Assembly: GCF_030867095.1 (NCBI RefSeq)
Contig: NC_081824.1
Span: forward strand, 50,254,882 to 50,318,881
Direction of reading: 5' to 3'
DNA from: Alligator mississippiensis
Taxonomy: Eukaryota > Chordata > Crocodylia > Alligatoridae
DNA length: 64,000 nucleotides
This document shows positions 44,463 through 56,688 of this stretch, piece by piece (within the stretch, counting starts at the first letter, position 1; each line of letters starts with the position of its first letter). Under the pieces are notes generated by a model that did not search any database, had not been told where the DNA came from, and was given only the letters and a program-made list of their open reading frames with translations. The translations under genes were made by a program, and so were the position numbers.

Positions 44463-46813
44463 GGCAACAGTTAAAGGTACCCCCTTGTAAACGCAAATAC
44501 GTACGGATGTTAACATCAGAATCCTTATATTCAACCTGAAATGGGACACTACCATGAACAAAAGAATCACAAAGGCAGAATCTCAAAACTTAGGCTAAGC
44601 AGCAAGCTGGAAAGTTTAATTTTCTGTTTCACAAGTAGTTTAAAAATTAATTTCCACAGATTACATTTTATTAAGTGTTACAGAAAGAAGCTGGAAAAAT
44701 ATCTAGGTACATTTTATTGTTTCCCTTTTATCCTGTAACACATTATGATGGAAATGCTGAGAGAGCAGGAATTTCTATAATAGTTAGAAATAGGAATCTA
44801 AGTAATGGCAAACTTGTTAAAAGTTATTTTTCATTGAGGAATATACTAAATTGAGTGCAAAACTCAAGTTCAAAAGACCAAGTTTAAAATAAATGCTTAG
44901 ATGGGACCCCTTCTAAGGCTGAACGCTTCTGGCCTATAATGACAAAAGATCACAATTTCAATGTGTACTATTACAACAGAAATTACTGTACTCCTCCCGA
45001 CTTATATTTTCTAAATTGTAATTAACCAAAGAGAGAGCTCAAAAGACAAAATAAAAATGTTAATTATGCATGGTCCACTTGTACCCCTTCCTACGTGCAA
45101 AGAGAGTTCAGTGATGAATGTCTCTGATATATGTCTCAGAACTACACATACAACACCAGTTTTCATTTAAGAAGGAGATAATAAGAATATTCATCACTAC
45201 CTGCAGGTGGCAGAGTTTCATAGTATCACCAATTAGCCATTCCTTCAGGCTTGGGACCGAAATTAGACATAAACTGGTATAAGTGATTGGAAGCCAGTTC
45301 AAATCAGGGAATGCAGACAGAAAGAGACACTTTTTGCCCTATCTGGCTTCAGAAAGCAGTTTATAGCTATGACCAAATACAAGTAGACAGCTGGAAATAG
45401 TTTCAAAAAGGTCCAATTGTGCGAAAATCTGGCCCTTTATCAGATAAAGGCGTCTCAAAATGTAATGTCTTTTGTAACTTGTCTGTGGAGCTCCCAGCCT
45501 GTTGCTGTTTTCAGAATGGGAGGGGAGAAAGGGAGTGGAAGTTCAGTCTGGGGGGGGGGTTTCAGCCCCCCCCCCCCCCCCGAGGATGGTATGGGATTAT
45601 TGGAGTCCCACGGAAGTGGGGGGGGAGGGTTCCAATTCACTCACACCAACCTTCAGTACAAGCTGGGAAGCCTCAAGAACAAGCTCCCTTCTCCCTGCCT
45701 TTCCCCCTCCCAAACAGGAAGCACTAGCAGAGGGCCCTGGGTGTTGCTATGGGAACCTGGCTGCAGGCTTCCAGCCAGCAGCTAGATTCTCCTCCCTCGT
45801 GGAACCAATGGTGAACTTCGGTTTGGTCTGGGGTAACATTGTGACTCAGAACACTTTCCAAAAATCTGAGTTACAAGTGAGAGCTGCTCTTCTGTCTCCA
45901 CCCAGCAACCCAACAGAAGTTCAGTGCACATAAACCACTTATCCCCTCCAGATTCAAATTAACTCACAGCCCCACAGCATCCCAGGATGCTTTGCACCTC
46001 CCCCACACTCCCTTGGCAGGGTGGGTGGGCTAACCTTGGCCCAACCTGTCTGCTCCAGCCAAGCAGGAAGGTATGCTTTAGCACCCCCTGGATTCTGGCC
46101 TGGACCACTGCAGGCAAGTGGCTACAGTTCCAGAATGAAAAGTGAATGTCTGTGAAGGTTGAATCAATTCAGTCTTAGGCTTTTTAACAGTCTGTTCTTA
46201 GCCTCAGAGACTGGGGTTCTACTCTGCTCTATCTTCTGCCTAATTTCTGACTATTACATCTAACCATTGAGGAGACAATGATTGTATTAGCGCCTGAACT
46301 AAAGACCCTTGGAGTCATTTGGACCCTTTACAGTTACTTGAATATATTTTGGGACCTGAACTAATTTTATGTGTAAAACTGCATAGAAGACCAAGCTGCA
46401 GAAATCCAAATGAGCTTCTCTTCAATTATCCACATTTCCCTCTCTCTGAATTACTTGATGATTGGGAAATAGTAATACCTATTCTCTAATGGTTTGGGAT
46501 AACAAACAACAGATGGCTAAGGACAGAGCAAATGTGTGCTGTGGGGTGCAGTTTTCCTTCTCCTAGAAGTTATGTAGTGCAAAGTACATTAAGCTTGATT
46601 ATGACCTTATAAAGATTGGAGATCAAGATACACAACTAAAACAAACAGGTTACAACAACCAGGAGTTAAACTGTTTTATTTGATTCCATTTTCCAGAGGA
46701 GATCTCCCTGCGAAACACAGGGAAATTTGCCTTCCCCATAACTCGGGAGTGTTTAGAGGCTACCCAAAAGAATCTGACATTCTTGGCTTCTGCAACAAGC
46801 AAAGGGATCATTT
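44463..46813. other. No gene recognised
   Basis: Anonymous AT-rich DNA except for the GC-rich block 45480-46100, which contains the homopolymer hairpin described separately. Confidence 0.55.
45550..45581. repeat. G10 / C16 homopolymer hairpin
   Basis: Ten G (45550-45559), a TTTCAG loop, then sixteen C (45566-45581): a perfect 10-bp G:C stem. Homopolymers of this length are prone to sequencing and assembly error. Confidence 0.9.
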
Positions 46814-47658
46814 CTATCCATTAGGCCTGTGCCAGTCGGCAGTGATCCAATCTGGCTTTGGATCCAGCCACTTCGGATGGCCGTGATATGATCCAGAGCT
46901 CCAGACCGGCTTTCTGCTTCGATCCAGCTGTAGCAAAACCCTCAGTTTTTCTTTTTTTTATTTATTTTAAAATGCATTCCCTCCCCTTCCCCAACCATTT
47001 CTGACTTTTTCTCTCCCTCTCTATTCCCTATAGATAAGTATAAGTGAGCTCAGATTTAGGATAAGCTTTTAACATTTTTATTTTGGTAACAAGTTTTTGG
47101 TTTGGGATATCCACTGTTTTATATTGTATTATTATTAGGTTTGTATTGATTTTTACTGTTGTATATTGTATCATTATCATTTTCATGTTGATTTTTATTG
47201 TTTCATACGGCTATTGTATGGTTTAGGCCTATGTTTGTAAGTGAACCAAAGTCATGTCAAGTTTCCATTTTATATGTCTGGCTCCATCTTCTGTCCTCTG
47301 CCCAGTCATCCCATGTTGCAACTGTATGAGTCACGTATCCTTCCCATGTAAATTGGTTCCCAGATGAATAAGAATGATTGGGAATGATTGAAATAAAATG
47401 GTAGCAGACCTCTACTACATGGCCTGTAATGACTGGGCCATCACCTCACATTGATTCACCCAGGAACCATGGACCTCACCCAGGACCAGAGACAAGACCA
47501 GCATTTGAAACACAAAAGACCCTGCAGAACCAGCAACTCTCACCATTACAGACACCCGAAACTGCACATCCCTGCATGGAGCACCCATGCTCAGTACGCT
47601 AGGAGTTGACCCTTGCCAGGGCATGCCTCCTGTCACTAGGGTCACACAAGGTCTGCCC

Positions 47659-47668
47659 CTATAAAAAG
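47659..47668 (+). promoter_or_regulatory. TATA-like box in unassigned segment
   Basis: CTATAAAAAG within a short inverted CCCCT/AGGGG context. The surrounding 47230-47790 segment could be a truncated LTR or a transposon promoter; I cannot tell which. Confidence 0.3.
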
Positions 47669-47789
47669 GGGCAGTAAAGACAGACCTAGTGGGACATCCT
47701 TTCCATCTGGACCAGCACCATGACACACCACCTATCCACCCAGATGACCTGCCGGCGACCCCTGGACAACACCTACTCGACAAGGAGCC

Positions 47790-50288
47790 CTTTCCAGCCT
47801 GGGCTGGAATTTTTGGGCCAGCTTGCAGAGGCACTTAAGGCAAAGGATGTAGTTGTCATGGGTGATCTAAATTACCCAGACATCTGCTGGGAGGAGCAGT
47901 CAGCCAGGTCAGACCGTTCCAGGAGGTTCCTGGCTGAGATACAGGATGACCACCTAACCCAGGAGGTGCACAGTCCCACCAGAGGAAATGCCCTGTTGGA
48001 ACTGGTCCTGGCCACAGGCGATGATCTGATAAGGGGGCTCCAGGTCCTTGACCACCTGGGTGACAGCGTTCATCGCTTGCTGGAATTCATCATCCAGTGC
48101 AGGGTGTCAAGGGCCTGCAGCAAGGCGGTAGCCCTAGATTTCAAGAGGGCCAACTTCAAGGAGTTGAGGAGATTGGTGGGAGAGGTGCTGGGGTTCTCGA
48201 GGACAGGGGAGCTCAGTGCCCAAGATGAGTGGTCATTCCTTAAAGAGACGATACTCAGGGCCTAAGGGGTGACGATCCCAACAAGAAGCAAGGGGAGCAA
48301 GAGTGTCCAAAAGCCTCCCTGGCTCACCAAGGAAATCCGGGAATGCCTGGTTGCCAAAAAGGTGGCATATACCCTGTGGAAGGGGGGGGGCAATCTCCAA
48401 AGAAGAGTATACCTCCACTGCTCGGGCCTGTAGGGGGGCTGTTAGGAAAGCTAAGGTGGACATAGAGCTAGGACTGGCGTCCAAGATCAAAGATAATAAA
48501 AAGTCCTTTTTCAAATATATAGGGAGGATGAAGAAGGCACCGGGAAATGTGGGGCCCCTGCAAGATGCACTGGGCAACCTGGTGGTTCGCCAGAGGAGAA
48601 GGCAGACATCTTTAACAAATTCTTCACCTCCATTTTCCTGTGCAGGGACCAGGACTCCCCTGCCGTGTTTCAAGACGGACTCGAGGGGAACGCCTTAAGA
48701 CCTAAGGTTGAGAAGGACCAGGTTAGAGTGCTCCTGGAAGGGCTGGATGTGTTCAAGTCAGCAGGTCCAGATGCTCTCCACCCCAGGGTGTTGAGGGAGC
48801 TAGCAGGGGTTATTGTTGCGCCTTTGGCATGGCTTTACGAGCACTCATGGTGCTTAGGCCAGGTGCCAGATGATTGGAAGATAGTCAACGTGGTCCCCAT
48901 CTTTAAGAAAGGGAGGAGGGAGGACCCGGGCAACTATAGGCCTGTCAGTCTTACCTCAATCCTGGGGAAACTCTTTGAGAAGATCATCAAGGAGCACATC
49001 TGTGATGGGCCGGCATTGGGGATGATGCTGAGGGGCAACCAGCATGGTTTCATTAGGGGCAGGTCATGTCAGACCAACCTGATTGCCTTTTACGATCAGG
49101 TCACAAAAGCATTGGATGCAGGTGTCGCCGTGGATGTAGTCTTTCTGGACTTCAGCAAGGCCTTTAACACTGTCTCCCACCTCATTCTCATTAAAAAACT
49201 AGGTGACTGTGGCATCGATGCCTACACGGTCAGATGGATTGCTAATTGGCTGAAGGGTCGTACTCAGAGGGTGGCGGTGGACGGGTTATATTCGACCTGG
49301 GGGGTAGTGGGCAGCGGAGTTCCCCAGGGCTCGGTCCTTGGGCCCGCACTGTTCAATTTCTTTACCAGCAATTTTGACGACAGGGTGAAAAGCAACCTAT
49401 TCAAATTTGCTGATGATACCAAAATCTGGGGTGAGGTGGGCATGCTGGTAGGGAGGGAAAGACTGCAGAAGGACCTGGATAGGTTGCAGGAGTGGGCTAA
49501 CAAAAACAGGATGCATTTCAATACTGACAAGTGCAGGGTGCTGCACTTGGGCAGTAGGAACCAGCAGCACACTTATAAGATGGGAAACTCCCTTGTTGAG
49601 AGAACGGAGGCAGAAAGGGATCTTGGAGTCATCATTGACTCCAAGATGAACATGGGCCGACAATGCGAGGTCACAGTCGGCAGGGCTAACCGGACCTCAT
49701 CGTGCATCCACAGATGCATCTCAAGTAGGGCCAAGGAGGTGATCCTCCCCCTCTACATGACACTGGTCAGGCCACAGCTGGAGTACTGTGTCCAGTTCTG
49801 GGCACCCCACTTCAAGAGGGATATGGACAACATTGAGAGGGTGCAGAGGAAGGCCACCCGCATGATCCGGGGACAGCAGGGCAGATCCTACAATGAGAGG
49901 CTACAGGACCTGAACCTGTTCAGCCTTCACAAGAGAAGGCAGAGAGGGGACCTTGTGACTGTCTATAAACTCATTAGGGGGGACCAGAAAGGTTTGGGGG
50001 AGACCTTGTTTCCCCTAGCACCCCCTGGGATAACAAGGAATAACAGTCACAAGTTGTTGGAGAGTAGGTTTAGATTAGACATCCGTAAGAACTACTTCAC
50101 AGTCAGGGCGGCTAGGATCTGGAACGAACTTCCAAGGGAAGTGGTGCTGGCTCCTGGGGGTCTTTAAGAAGCGGCTCGATGCCTACCTGGCTGGGGTCAC
50201 TTGAGCCCAGTTTCCCTCCTGCCCAGGCAGGGGGTCGGACTTGAAGATCTACAAGGTCCCTTCCAACCCTACTTCTATGATTCTATGG
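47790..50288 (+). mobile_element. CR1 LINE, 5'-truncated (2.5 kb)
   Basis: Begins inside the endonuclease domain (LAEALKAKDVVVMGDLNYPDI) and runs through RT to the 3' tail ACTTCTATGATTCTATGG. Located inside the hAT-like element. It belongs to the subfamily with VRAARIWN and VVLAP at the C-terminus, like the copy at 12.7 kb. Confidence 0.94.
47800..50167 (+). pseudogene. CR1 ORF2 (partial endonuclease and RT), broken
   Basis: Three main frames. 47800-48263 gives VVMGDLNYPDICW and LDHLGDSVH, ending at a stop after ETILRA; 48303-48660 covers the linker, with a frame change at a 9-G run (48382-48390); 48665-50167 is the RT with VVPIFKKGRR, NYRPVSLTSILGKLFEKII, NQHGFIRGRSCQTNL, motif [29 protein letters not shown] and FADDTKIWG. 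The two main catalytic Asp sites (LDF, ADD) are present, but KAFN has Asn where other copies have KAFD. The frame is lost again at VVLAPGGL shortly before the normal end. Confidence 0.92.
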
Positions 50289-50411
50289 ATAGGTAGATAT
50301 TACCTGCACACCTCCTCCTACAATTTGAACTCTCTCTCCCTGTCTCTGTCTCTCCTCCTGGACTTCAGTGGACTTCAGCCCCTGCACCAAGCCTCTCTAA
50401 CCCCTGCTGCC

Positions 50412-50413
<2 letters not shown>

Positions 50414-50467
<54 letters not shown>
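50414..50467. repeat. (TG)27 microsatellite
   Basis: Uninterrupted TG from 50414 to about 50467, followed by a GCACGTTCGCGCGCGCAAG stretch rich in alternating purine/pyrimidine. The whole block is a candidate Z-DNA-forming segment. Confidence 0.95.
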
Positions 50468-50468
<1 letters not shown>

Positions 50469-51910
50469 ACGTTCGCGCGCGCAAGGGAACCAATAAGACA
50501 TTGTGTCACCATCTACCCTGTTCAGTAAAACCACTGTCATTTGCAACCCCAAGTTGGGTCATGTTTTACTAAATCGCAGTCCCTTTCTTATATTAAATTC
50601 CAGCCTCATTCTCTTTCTCTCTGTCTCTCAGCTCTAGCCCCCACCCATCTCCACTAGTTTCCCGATCTCCTCTCAATTCCTACTGCCTTTTTCCTGTGAC
50701 TTTCTGCTGCCTTTCTCTGCTTTCCTGCTGCCCCTGCCACCTTTCACTCTCTCCTGCTTCTTCTCCTGTGATTTTCTGCTGTCTGTCTCTCTGTTTTTAA
50801 GCTTCCCCTGCACCTTCTGTAGTCATCCCCCCCCCCTCGCCACCCTGCAGCTTCCCAGCTCCTCATGGCTGTCCTGCAGTTTTCTCCAGCAGCTGGAGCA
50901 TTTCTCCAGCTCCCAGCACCTACTGCTGCTCCCTGCAACTTCTCTAGCTGCTCTGGAGCCATCCTCTGGCTCCCCACACCCAGAACCCCTCTTTAACACC
51001 CACACTTTCCCTTAGTCCCACTTTCCCTCCCCAGCACCTACCTTTTCAGCTGCCCCATAGCTCTGGTTCCAGTCCCAGCCTCTGTGCCGGTATTGCTTCC
51101 TTGTTCTGCATGCTTTGGGCATTGTTTTTAATCAATTAAGACCAATTAACCTAAAGTTTCCCCCGAGCCTCAGTTCTTCAGCCCAGGCCCCTGTAGTCTA
51201 CCGGTTCTAATACTGGTCCTGGTAACTTCCACTCTCTATACTTCTACTTTCTTACTTTAACCTTTCCCCAGGTATCCCAAGTACACCAAGCACATACATA
51301 CATACATCACAACACCCAACTTTGTAACTCACCTGTGTGTATGTGTAGGTGGGTGGTATGTGTGTGAATTAGTAAATACACATATATAGATATCAGTGTG
51401 TGTGTGGGGGGGTGTATATGAATTAGTAATCCATGTATGTGTATTGGATGTGCAGGTGTTGGTAACTGGTAACTGATTCCATTTAAATTTGGTGTGTGTA
51501 GTATGTATGGGCTTAAACTAGTGATAGGTGTGCATGAACCTAAACTAGTTATTTTGAACGTGTGTGTATCTGAGTTGCTAGTGTGAGAGTTTGTGTGTGT
51601 GTGTATACATATATATATATTATATGTATATATACATATATATATGGCATTGTGTGCATGATATACGAATTAGTGATCTGTGTCTGACTTTTGGGGTGTA
51701 TAGTGTATGTGTTTGAATTGGTGATAGGTATGCATGTGCCTAGGCTGGTTTGAATGTGTGTGTGCCTGAGCTGGTGGTGTGCATGTGTATGCACCTAACT
51801 GATTTGTGTGTTTGTATATGTGCAACTGTGTCACACCCTCCTGTCTAACAGTGCAATATTGAGATCCTAAGAGTCGACCTGACCCCCCAGGGCAACACGG
51901 CCAAAGCTTT
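50468..51910. other. No gene recognised; low-complexity TG/TA and CT-rich tracts
   Basis: Pyrimidine-rich 50580-51070, then TGTG-rich degenerate repeats 51330-51830 with an AT-only palindromic core near 51603-51646. Non-coding interior of the hAT-like element. Confidence 0.6.
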
Positions 51911-53020
51911 GGAGCTGCCTTGGAGATCCGGCCATAGGGTATAATGAGGGAATCAATGAAATATCTATAACGTTGTTATTTTTTGTCTAATTTGTATGAA
52001 ACTTACAGGAATGGTATCCTCTGCTAAGAGCATAAAACCTACCAAGTTTCAAGAATCAGTGCTGGGGTTTGGGGGGAACTGTACCCCAAATTCTTGAAAG
52101 CCAAACTCATGTCACGGCTGTGTGTTACACCACAGGGGGATCAAAACTGCATGACTGGTAGCTCTTATTACAGTCACAAAACCTGCCAAGTTTCAGGGAG
52201 ATTGGTGCAGGGGTTTGAGGGGAACTGCACCTCAAGCTGCGGACAAGCAAAACTTGTGCCATGGGTGACACTGCATGTGCTAAGGCACAACAGGGTGACA
52301 GCTGCAGGGATGGTGGCCCCTGCTGTGATGCCTGCCAGCTGTCAAGAAGATTGGTGCAGGGGGGTTCTGGGACCCTCCACCCCTGGCTGCTGACAGACAA
52401 AACTCATGCCAAGACTGTCTGTCCTGGGGCAGTTGATTTCTGTGTTGAGTTTTTTCTCTCCTTAGCCTGTTTTTGCAGGTGCTAATTAATGCTTATTAAG
52501 TCGTTATGTAGTAGCTAGGTCCTGTGTATTGAGCTGGTCCCTGAGTAAATCATGATTGATTGGTAACTGGTAACACAGCAGCTTAGCAGCCAGGCCTGTA
52601 GCAGTGTCTTCCCTCCCCACCCCAAGGCAGGTACAGTCAGTTCAACAAGTACCCATGTAATGAGTTTTGTTTGTCCGCAGCTTGAGGGGCAGTTCCCCCC
52701 AAACCCCTGCACCCATCTTCTTGAAACTTGGCAGGCTTTGTGGCCTCAGTAAGAGCTACCAGTCCTGCAGTTTTGACCCCCCCCCCCCCCCCCGTGGTGT
52801 AACACACAGACGTGTCAGGGGATTTGCTTTCAATAATTTGGGGTGCTGATTCCCCCAAACCCCTGTACCGATTTTTTTTTTTAAACCTGGCAGGCTTCAT
52901 TCTCTCTGCAGAGTCTGCCATCGCTGAAAATTTCATCTAAATCAGACAAAAAGCAACAAAGTTATAAGTATTTTATTGTTCCCCCATTATACCCTGTGGC
53001 CGGATCTCGGAGGTGGCTCC
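51911..53020. repeat. Long inverted repeat with internal ~145-bp tandem units
   Basis: Left arm 51911-52262 and right arm 52654-53020 are reverse complements of each other with good base identity over about 350 bp (for example ggatc-ccggcca-agggtataat and caaaactgca-gactggtagctctta). The spacer is about 390 bp. Within the left side a core (ccaagtttca..gg.gcaggggtttg.ggggaactg) recurs near 52039, 52183 and 52331. Adjacent to the right terminus of the hAT-like element. Confidence 0.87.
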
Positions 53021-53147
53021 GAGGTGGCTCCAAGAAGCCGAATGAAGCAGCGCTTCGACCCAGACATGCTGCTTCAGACCCTGAAATGTCCAAAGCTTCT
53101 CCAGATCTAAAGCTCTGTCTGAAGCCTCACACAGCCCTACTTTCCAT

Positions 53148-55926
53148 ACTGCATTCAAAGCAGAAACATGCCAGAGAAAAGCAAAAGGGTGCTCCTCTTT
53201 CTGCACTGAAGAAGCAGTAAGCACACTGCTAAAAGCTTGATTTTATGATACTGAATGCCAAAAGTGTAGGCAAATAAAAAGTAGCAAGGAATGTCTCATC
53301 ACAAAATACAGTTAATTGAATAATGATGTTCCCAGGAAATCTCTGGAGACAGAACGCAGTAACACCAACCACCTACACTTTTCAGCAGGCAGAACAGTAC
53401 ATGAACCGGAACTTCTGCTTTCCACAGTGGAAATGATTTTGCAAAGCATGTTCTGGAGGTTGGAAACTTGATCTCTCTGCTATGTTTATTTGAATCAACT
53501 CTCTACTTATATTTTACATTGAAAACAACATGTGTAAAAAGTAGCAGATTCAGTTTGTATATCCAGCCATTAGAACAAATTGTGTCTTCAGTATATTTTT
53601 TTAAAACTTGTAAAAGGCAGAATTGAGACCAAGATTTGTAATTTGTGACTTGGATATATTTGCCAGCATTGGGCCAAATTCAATCCCACTGACGCAGAAA
53701 GCCATAAACTACAGGATTCTTCCCCATGGAAAATCAAGTCTTAAATATTTGTGCCTACCTAAGCCTTAGTCTGGCTAAATACCTTCACAAACCTGCCCCT
53801 AAAAATCAAAATTTAATTCAAAGTCTAATTTAATGTAGACTTCTAAATGCCTTCATACATTTGAAATAAGACGCTTATGTTTCAAAAATAGTAGCTTACT
53901 TTCAACTGGGTTTGTCCTCTATTTGTATTACATTTGTATGGGTTCTATTTCTGCTAACATCAATTTTAAATAAATGCTATAGAATATCAAGTAAAAGCAA
54001 ATTATGATTTTCTGATACAAAGTGTTTGCACTTGATACCCAGTTCCAAGAATTTTCTCATCTAGTCAAAGGACAGAACAGAAACAGACAGTGTATCCTGT
54101 GTCTAGGCTAAATTGGTCAAATTTCAGCATACCAGATACTCACAAGAAATGTTCACACACAAGCTACAGTCCAGAAACGTCTGAAGTTATCAGATGGATA
54201 GTTTTGCATACTGCATATATTTAAGAAAATTACTAAGTATTTCTAAACAGTTCATGAAACAAAACGGTAGACAATGTCACCAAATGCAATGTTTGTTACA
54301 AGTCATTCCCTTTTGTTTTGTGTTAAATCAGTTCCTGAAAAATATACTTGATGGCTGTGATCCTTCAGACAGCATCATTTGTGCAGAAAAATTATTAAAT
54401 GCTACTAAAATCAGTGAGGTTTCACATGAGTGCAGGGGCTTTCCCTATGCTAGGACAATAATGCAGTTCACCAACACAGTTTGGTCTCATCTATTCTTCA
54501 GTACTAAATTTTATTATAACCTCAGGAAACTATTCTATAACAACCAATTCCTGAACACAATCATTTTTATAATGTAGAATGGAACAAAATTGCTCAGCTC
54601 ACTATATTTTGTGGGAAGGGAAAAACCAGCTGGTGATTTTTCTTGATGTGACCTCTTTTTAGTTTTTCACTGCTTGAGTTTGTATCCCTGAATATCTGAT
54701 TCAAGTTGATGTAGTTGAATATACATAAAACTGCAAATGAAACTCAGCCAAAACCACCACATTTTGCCTGAGATCAAAACTAAGTTTCAACTAAGTTTTA
54801 TCCAAAACCATAAGTTGGCCTCAGGTTTGCTTTAAATCCAATTCAGGCTTGCATAAAAATTGGCCCATACTTGCTGAATTTGACTCAGAATCACCAAGAG
54901 ATTGACAGTCCACAGGGAACCTGGCCTGAGATCATAACAAAGGCCAAAAGTAAGCAAGTTTTGCATTACTGTTTCTGTGTGCCTCTATTGTTATTCCTTT
55001 TAGTATCACTACTACACACTTTCTCTACATGTGTGTTTCCTTCGAAGGAATTATAATGGATAGTGAATTTTTCAGGCCACTGCATGGTTATACCCAAGGC
55101 AAACACCAATTGAAAGATAATAGTACTATGTAGCACTTTTTTAATCCTTATCTCAAAAGAAAGTTTCATCAAAGCCCCCTTCACATTCTGCATTTCTGTA
55201 AAGTAATTAACCCCATTTTGGTGTCTTTGATCCCCAACACCAAGCAGCCTGGCATGGGGTTTTAAAAATCAGCTGCTCGTTAGCCCCAGCCTGGACAGCC
55301 TTCAGTAACTGGACCCAGTCAGCTCTGGCCCTGGAACTGCACTGGGGACTCAAACCAGTTCTGTGGTCTGGATTGTCAGGCCCAGCAGGTGCAGGCAGAG
55401 CCTGGGATTGTGATCCTGTTCCACCCCCCCACCCCCACTGGCTTGTAGTAATGGCATGATTGGTGGGATCTGATCCTTGATCCCAAACCACATGTGCATG
55501 ATTGTTTGGATCCGAGATCAGATCATATCATACCATTAAATGAACATGTGCCAGGGACTTGAGTAAATAAGTATAAAAATTATCCCAAGACCTACAAAGA
55601 AGGATACTGAGCCACAGCAGAGTTAAGTGACTTATCCAACGTAATACAACAACTCTAAAGTGAGAAGAGCCAAGGTCTCCAAAGTTACTCTATTTCAGCC
55701 ACCAAACCATGTTACTTGCTGACTAGGAATATTTCAGATACACACTTACTTTTCAGGAGAGTCCAATAATATGTTGCTTCTGGCCTGGACAGTCTGCTAG
55801 GGAAATGAAACATGGCCACACCATGACTGAGGCCTAAGAGGGTTCTGAACAAAAATGACAGTATTATGCATTTTCAATTGGGCGTGGTTATCTTAAACCT
55901 TAACACCATTTACATCATTACATATC
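53148..55926. other. No gene recognised
   Basis: AT-rich, apparently old or unique sequence. An open frame at 54194-54577 (127 codons) has no recognisable domain and average local composition, so I do not call it a gene. Confidence 0.55.
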
Positions 55927-55934
55927 ATCTATAT

Positions 55935-56233
55935 CAGGAATGTCAAACATATGGCCCATTGGCAAGATTTGGCCCATGAAGCTATATCCTCAGGCTTGCA
56001 GGGCTCCTGGTGAAGTTGAGAATGTGGGGTCAGGGTCTGACAGAATTCAGGGATACAGAAGGTTGTGGACAACCTTCAGCAGGAAGGGGTGAGCAACAGC
56101 TGTACCAACATAGCAACTCTTGTTTCACTGCCTCGCATTCACCTTGCTGCTGTTGCTTGCCTTGATTGGGACAAGATGTGAAGCTCCACAGTTGAGATCC
56201 AGCCTAGTGGATGAGTTGAGTTTGACACTTTTG
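55935..56233. mobile_element. hAT (Charlie-like) MITE, 299 bp
   Basis: Left end CAGGAATGTCAAAC; right end read inward CAAAAGTGTCAAAC. Exact 8-bp duplications atctatat at 55927-55934 and 56234-56241. Termini of the CAGG.GTGTCAAAC type are characteristic of Charlie-group hAT elements. Non-coding. Confidence 0.88.
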
Positions 56234-56585
56234 ATCTATATCAGTGCAAAGTGAATACACAGTGGGCATGTCTACATGAGATGCATTAATGCACCTTAGT
56301 CTAGTTTACTAAGCAGTACGGGCACATGTTCACATGTGCACATCTTTATTGAGAAGTAAACTAGGCTAACTGTGACTAAATTTGATACCTGCAAATGCAG
56401 GTATCAAATGTAGTCATGATTAATTAAAGCACATTAACACACATGTAGATGCGACCCAGCACTAACTTTAGTTCCGGGTCTGCCCTGCCACTAGGGGGCC
56501 AGCCTGAGCCCAGCCCCAGGGCTCCTGGCTGGGAGCTTCTCCTGACCTGGGGCTGGGTTACTTCCGTGGCAGCCCCTAGCTGCAG

Positions 56586-56594
56586 GCTATAAAA
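56586..56594 (+). promoter_or_regulatory. TATA box in Harbinger-like element
   Basis: GCTATAAAAG in a GC-rich context, 330 bp inside the left end. It could drive a plus-strand gene of the element. The CR1 lies about 100 bp downstream and would separate it from that gene. Confidence 0.45.
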
Positions 56595-56688
56595 GCCAGT
56601 AGCCAGGAGCCTGTATTAGCCTATTCTCTGCATAGGAGCACCACAGACCCAGTGTGCCCGCCAGTTCAGGACAGTCCCCACCCCTGTC

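Larger units (their letters stand above)
46822..53139. mobile_element. Large hAT-like element with nested CR1 (6.3 kb)
   Basis: Left terminus TAGGCCTGTGCCAG; right terminus read inward TAGGGCTGTGTGAG, nine of the first ten identical. Flanking octamers ctatccat (46814-46821) and ctttccat (53140-53147) match at seven of eight. The right terminus resembles that of the hAT at 6.2-10.6 kb. No transposase is recognisable, so it is non-autonomous or gutted. It contains a CR1 (47790-50288), a (TG)n tract and a long inverted repeat. Confidence 0.68.

Noticed and set aside
52039-52378. Regularly spaced repeats resembling a CRISPR-like array
   Set aside because: Three diverged ~145-bp units in a vertebrate transposon context; no short identical repeats with unique spacers.
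54194-54577. 127-codon open frame that could be a host exon
   Set aside because: No recognisable domain, no splice context examined supports it, and composition matches the surrounding non-coding DNA.
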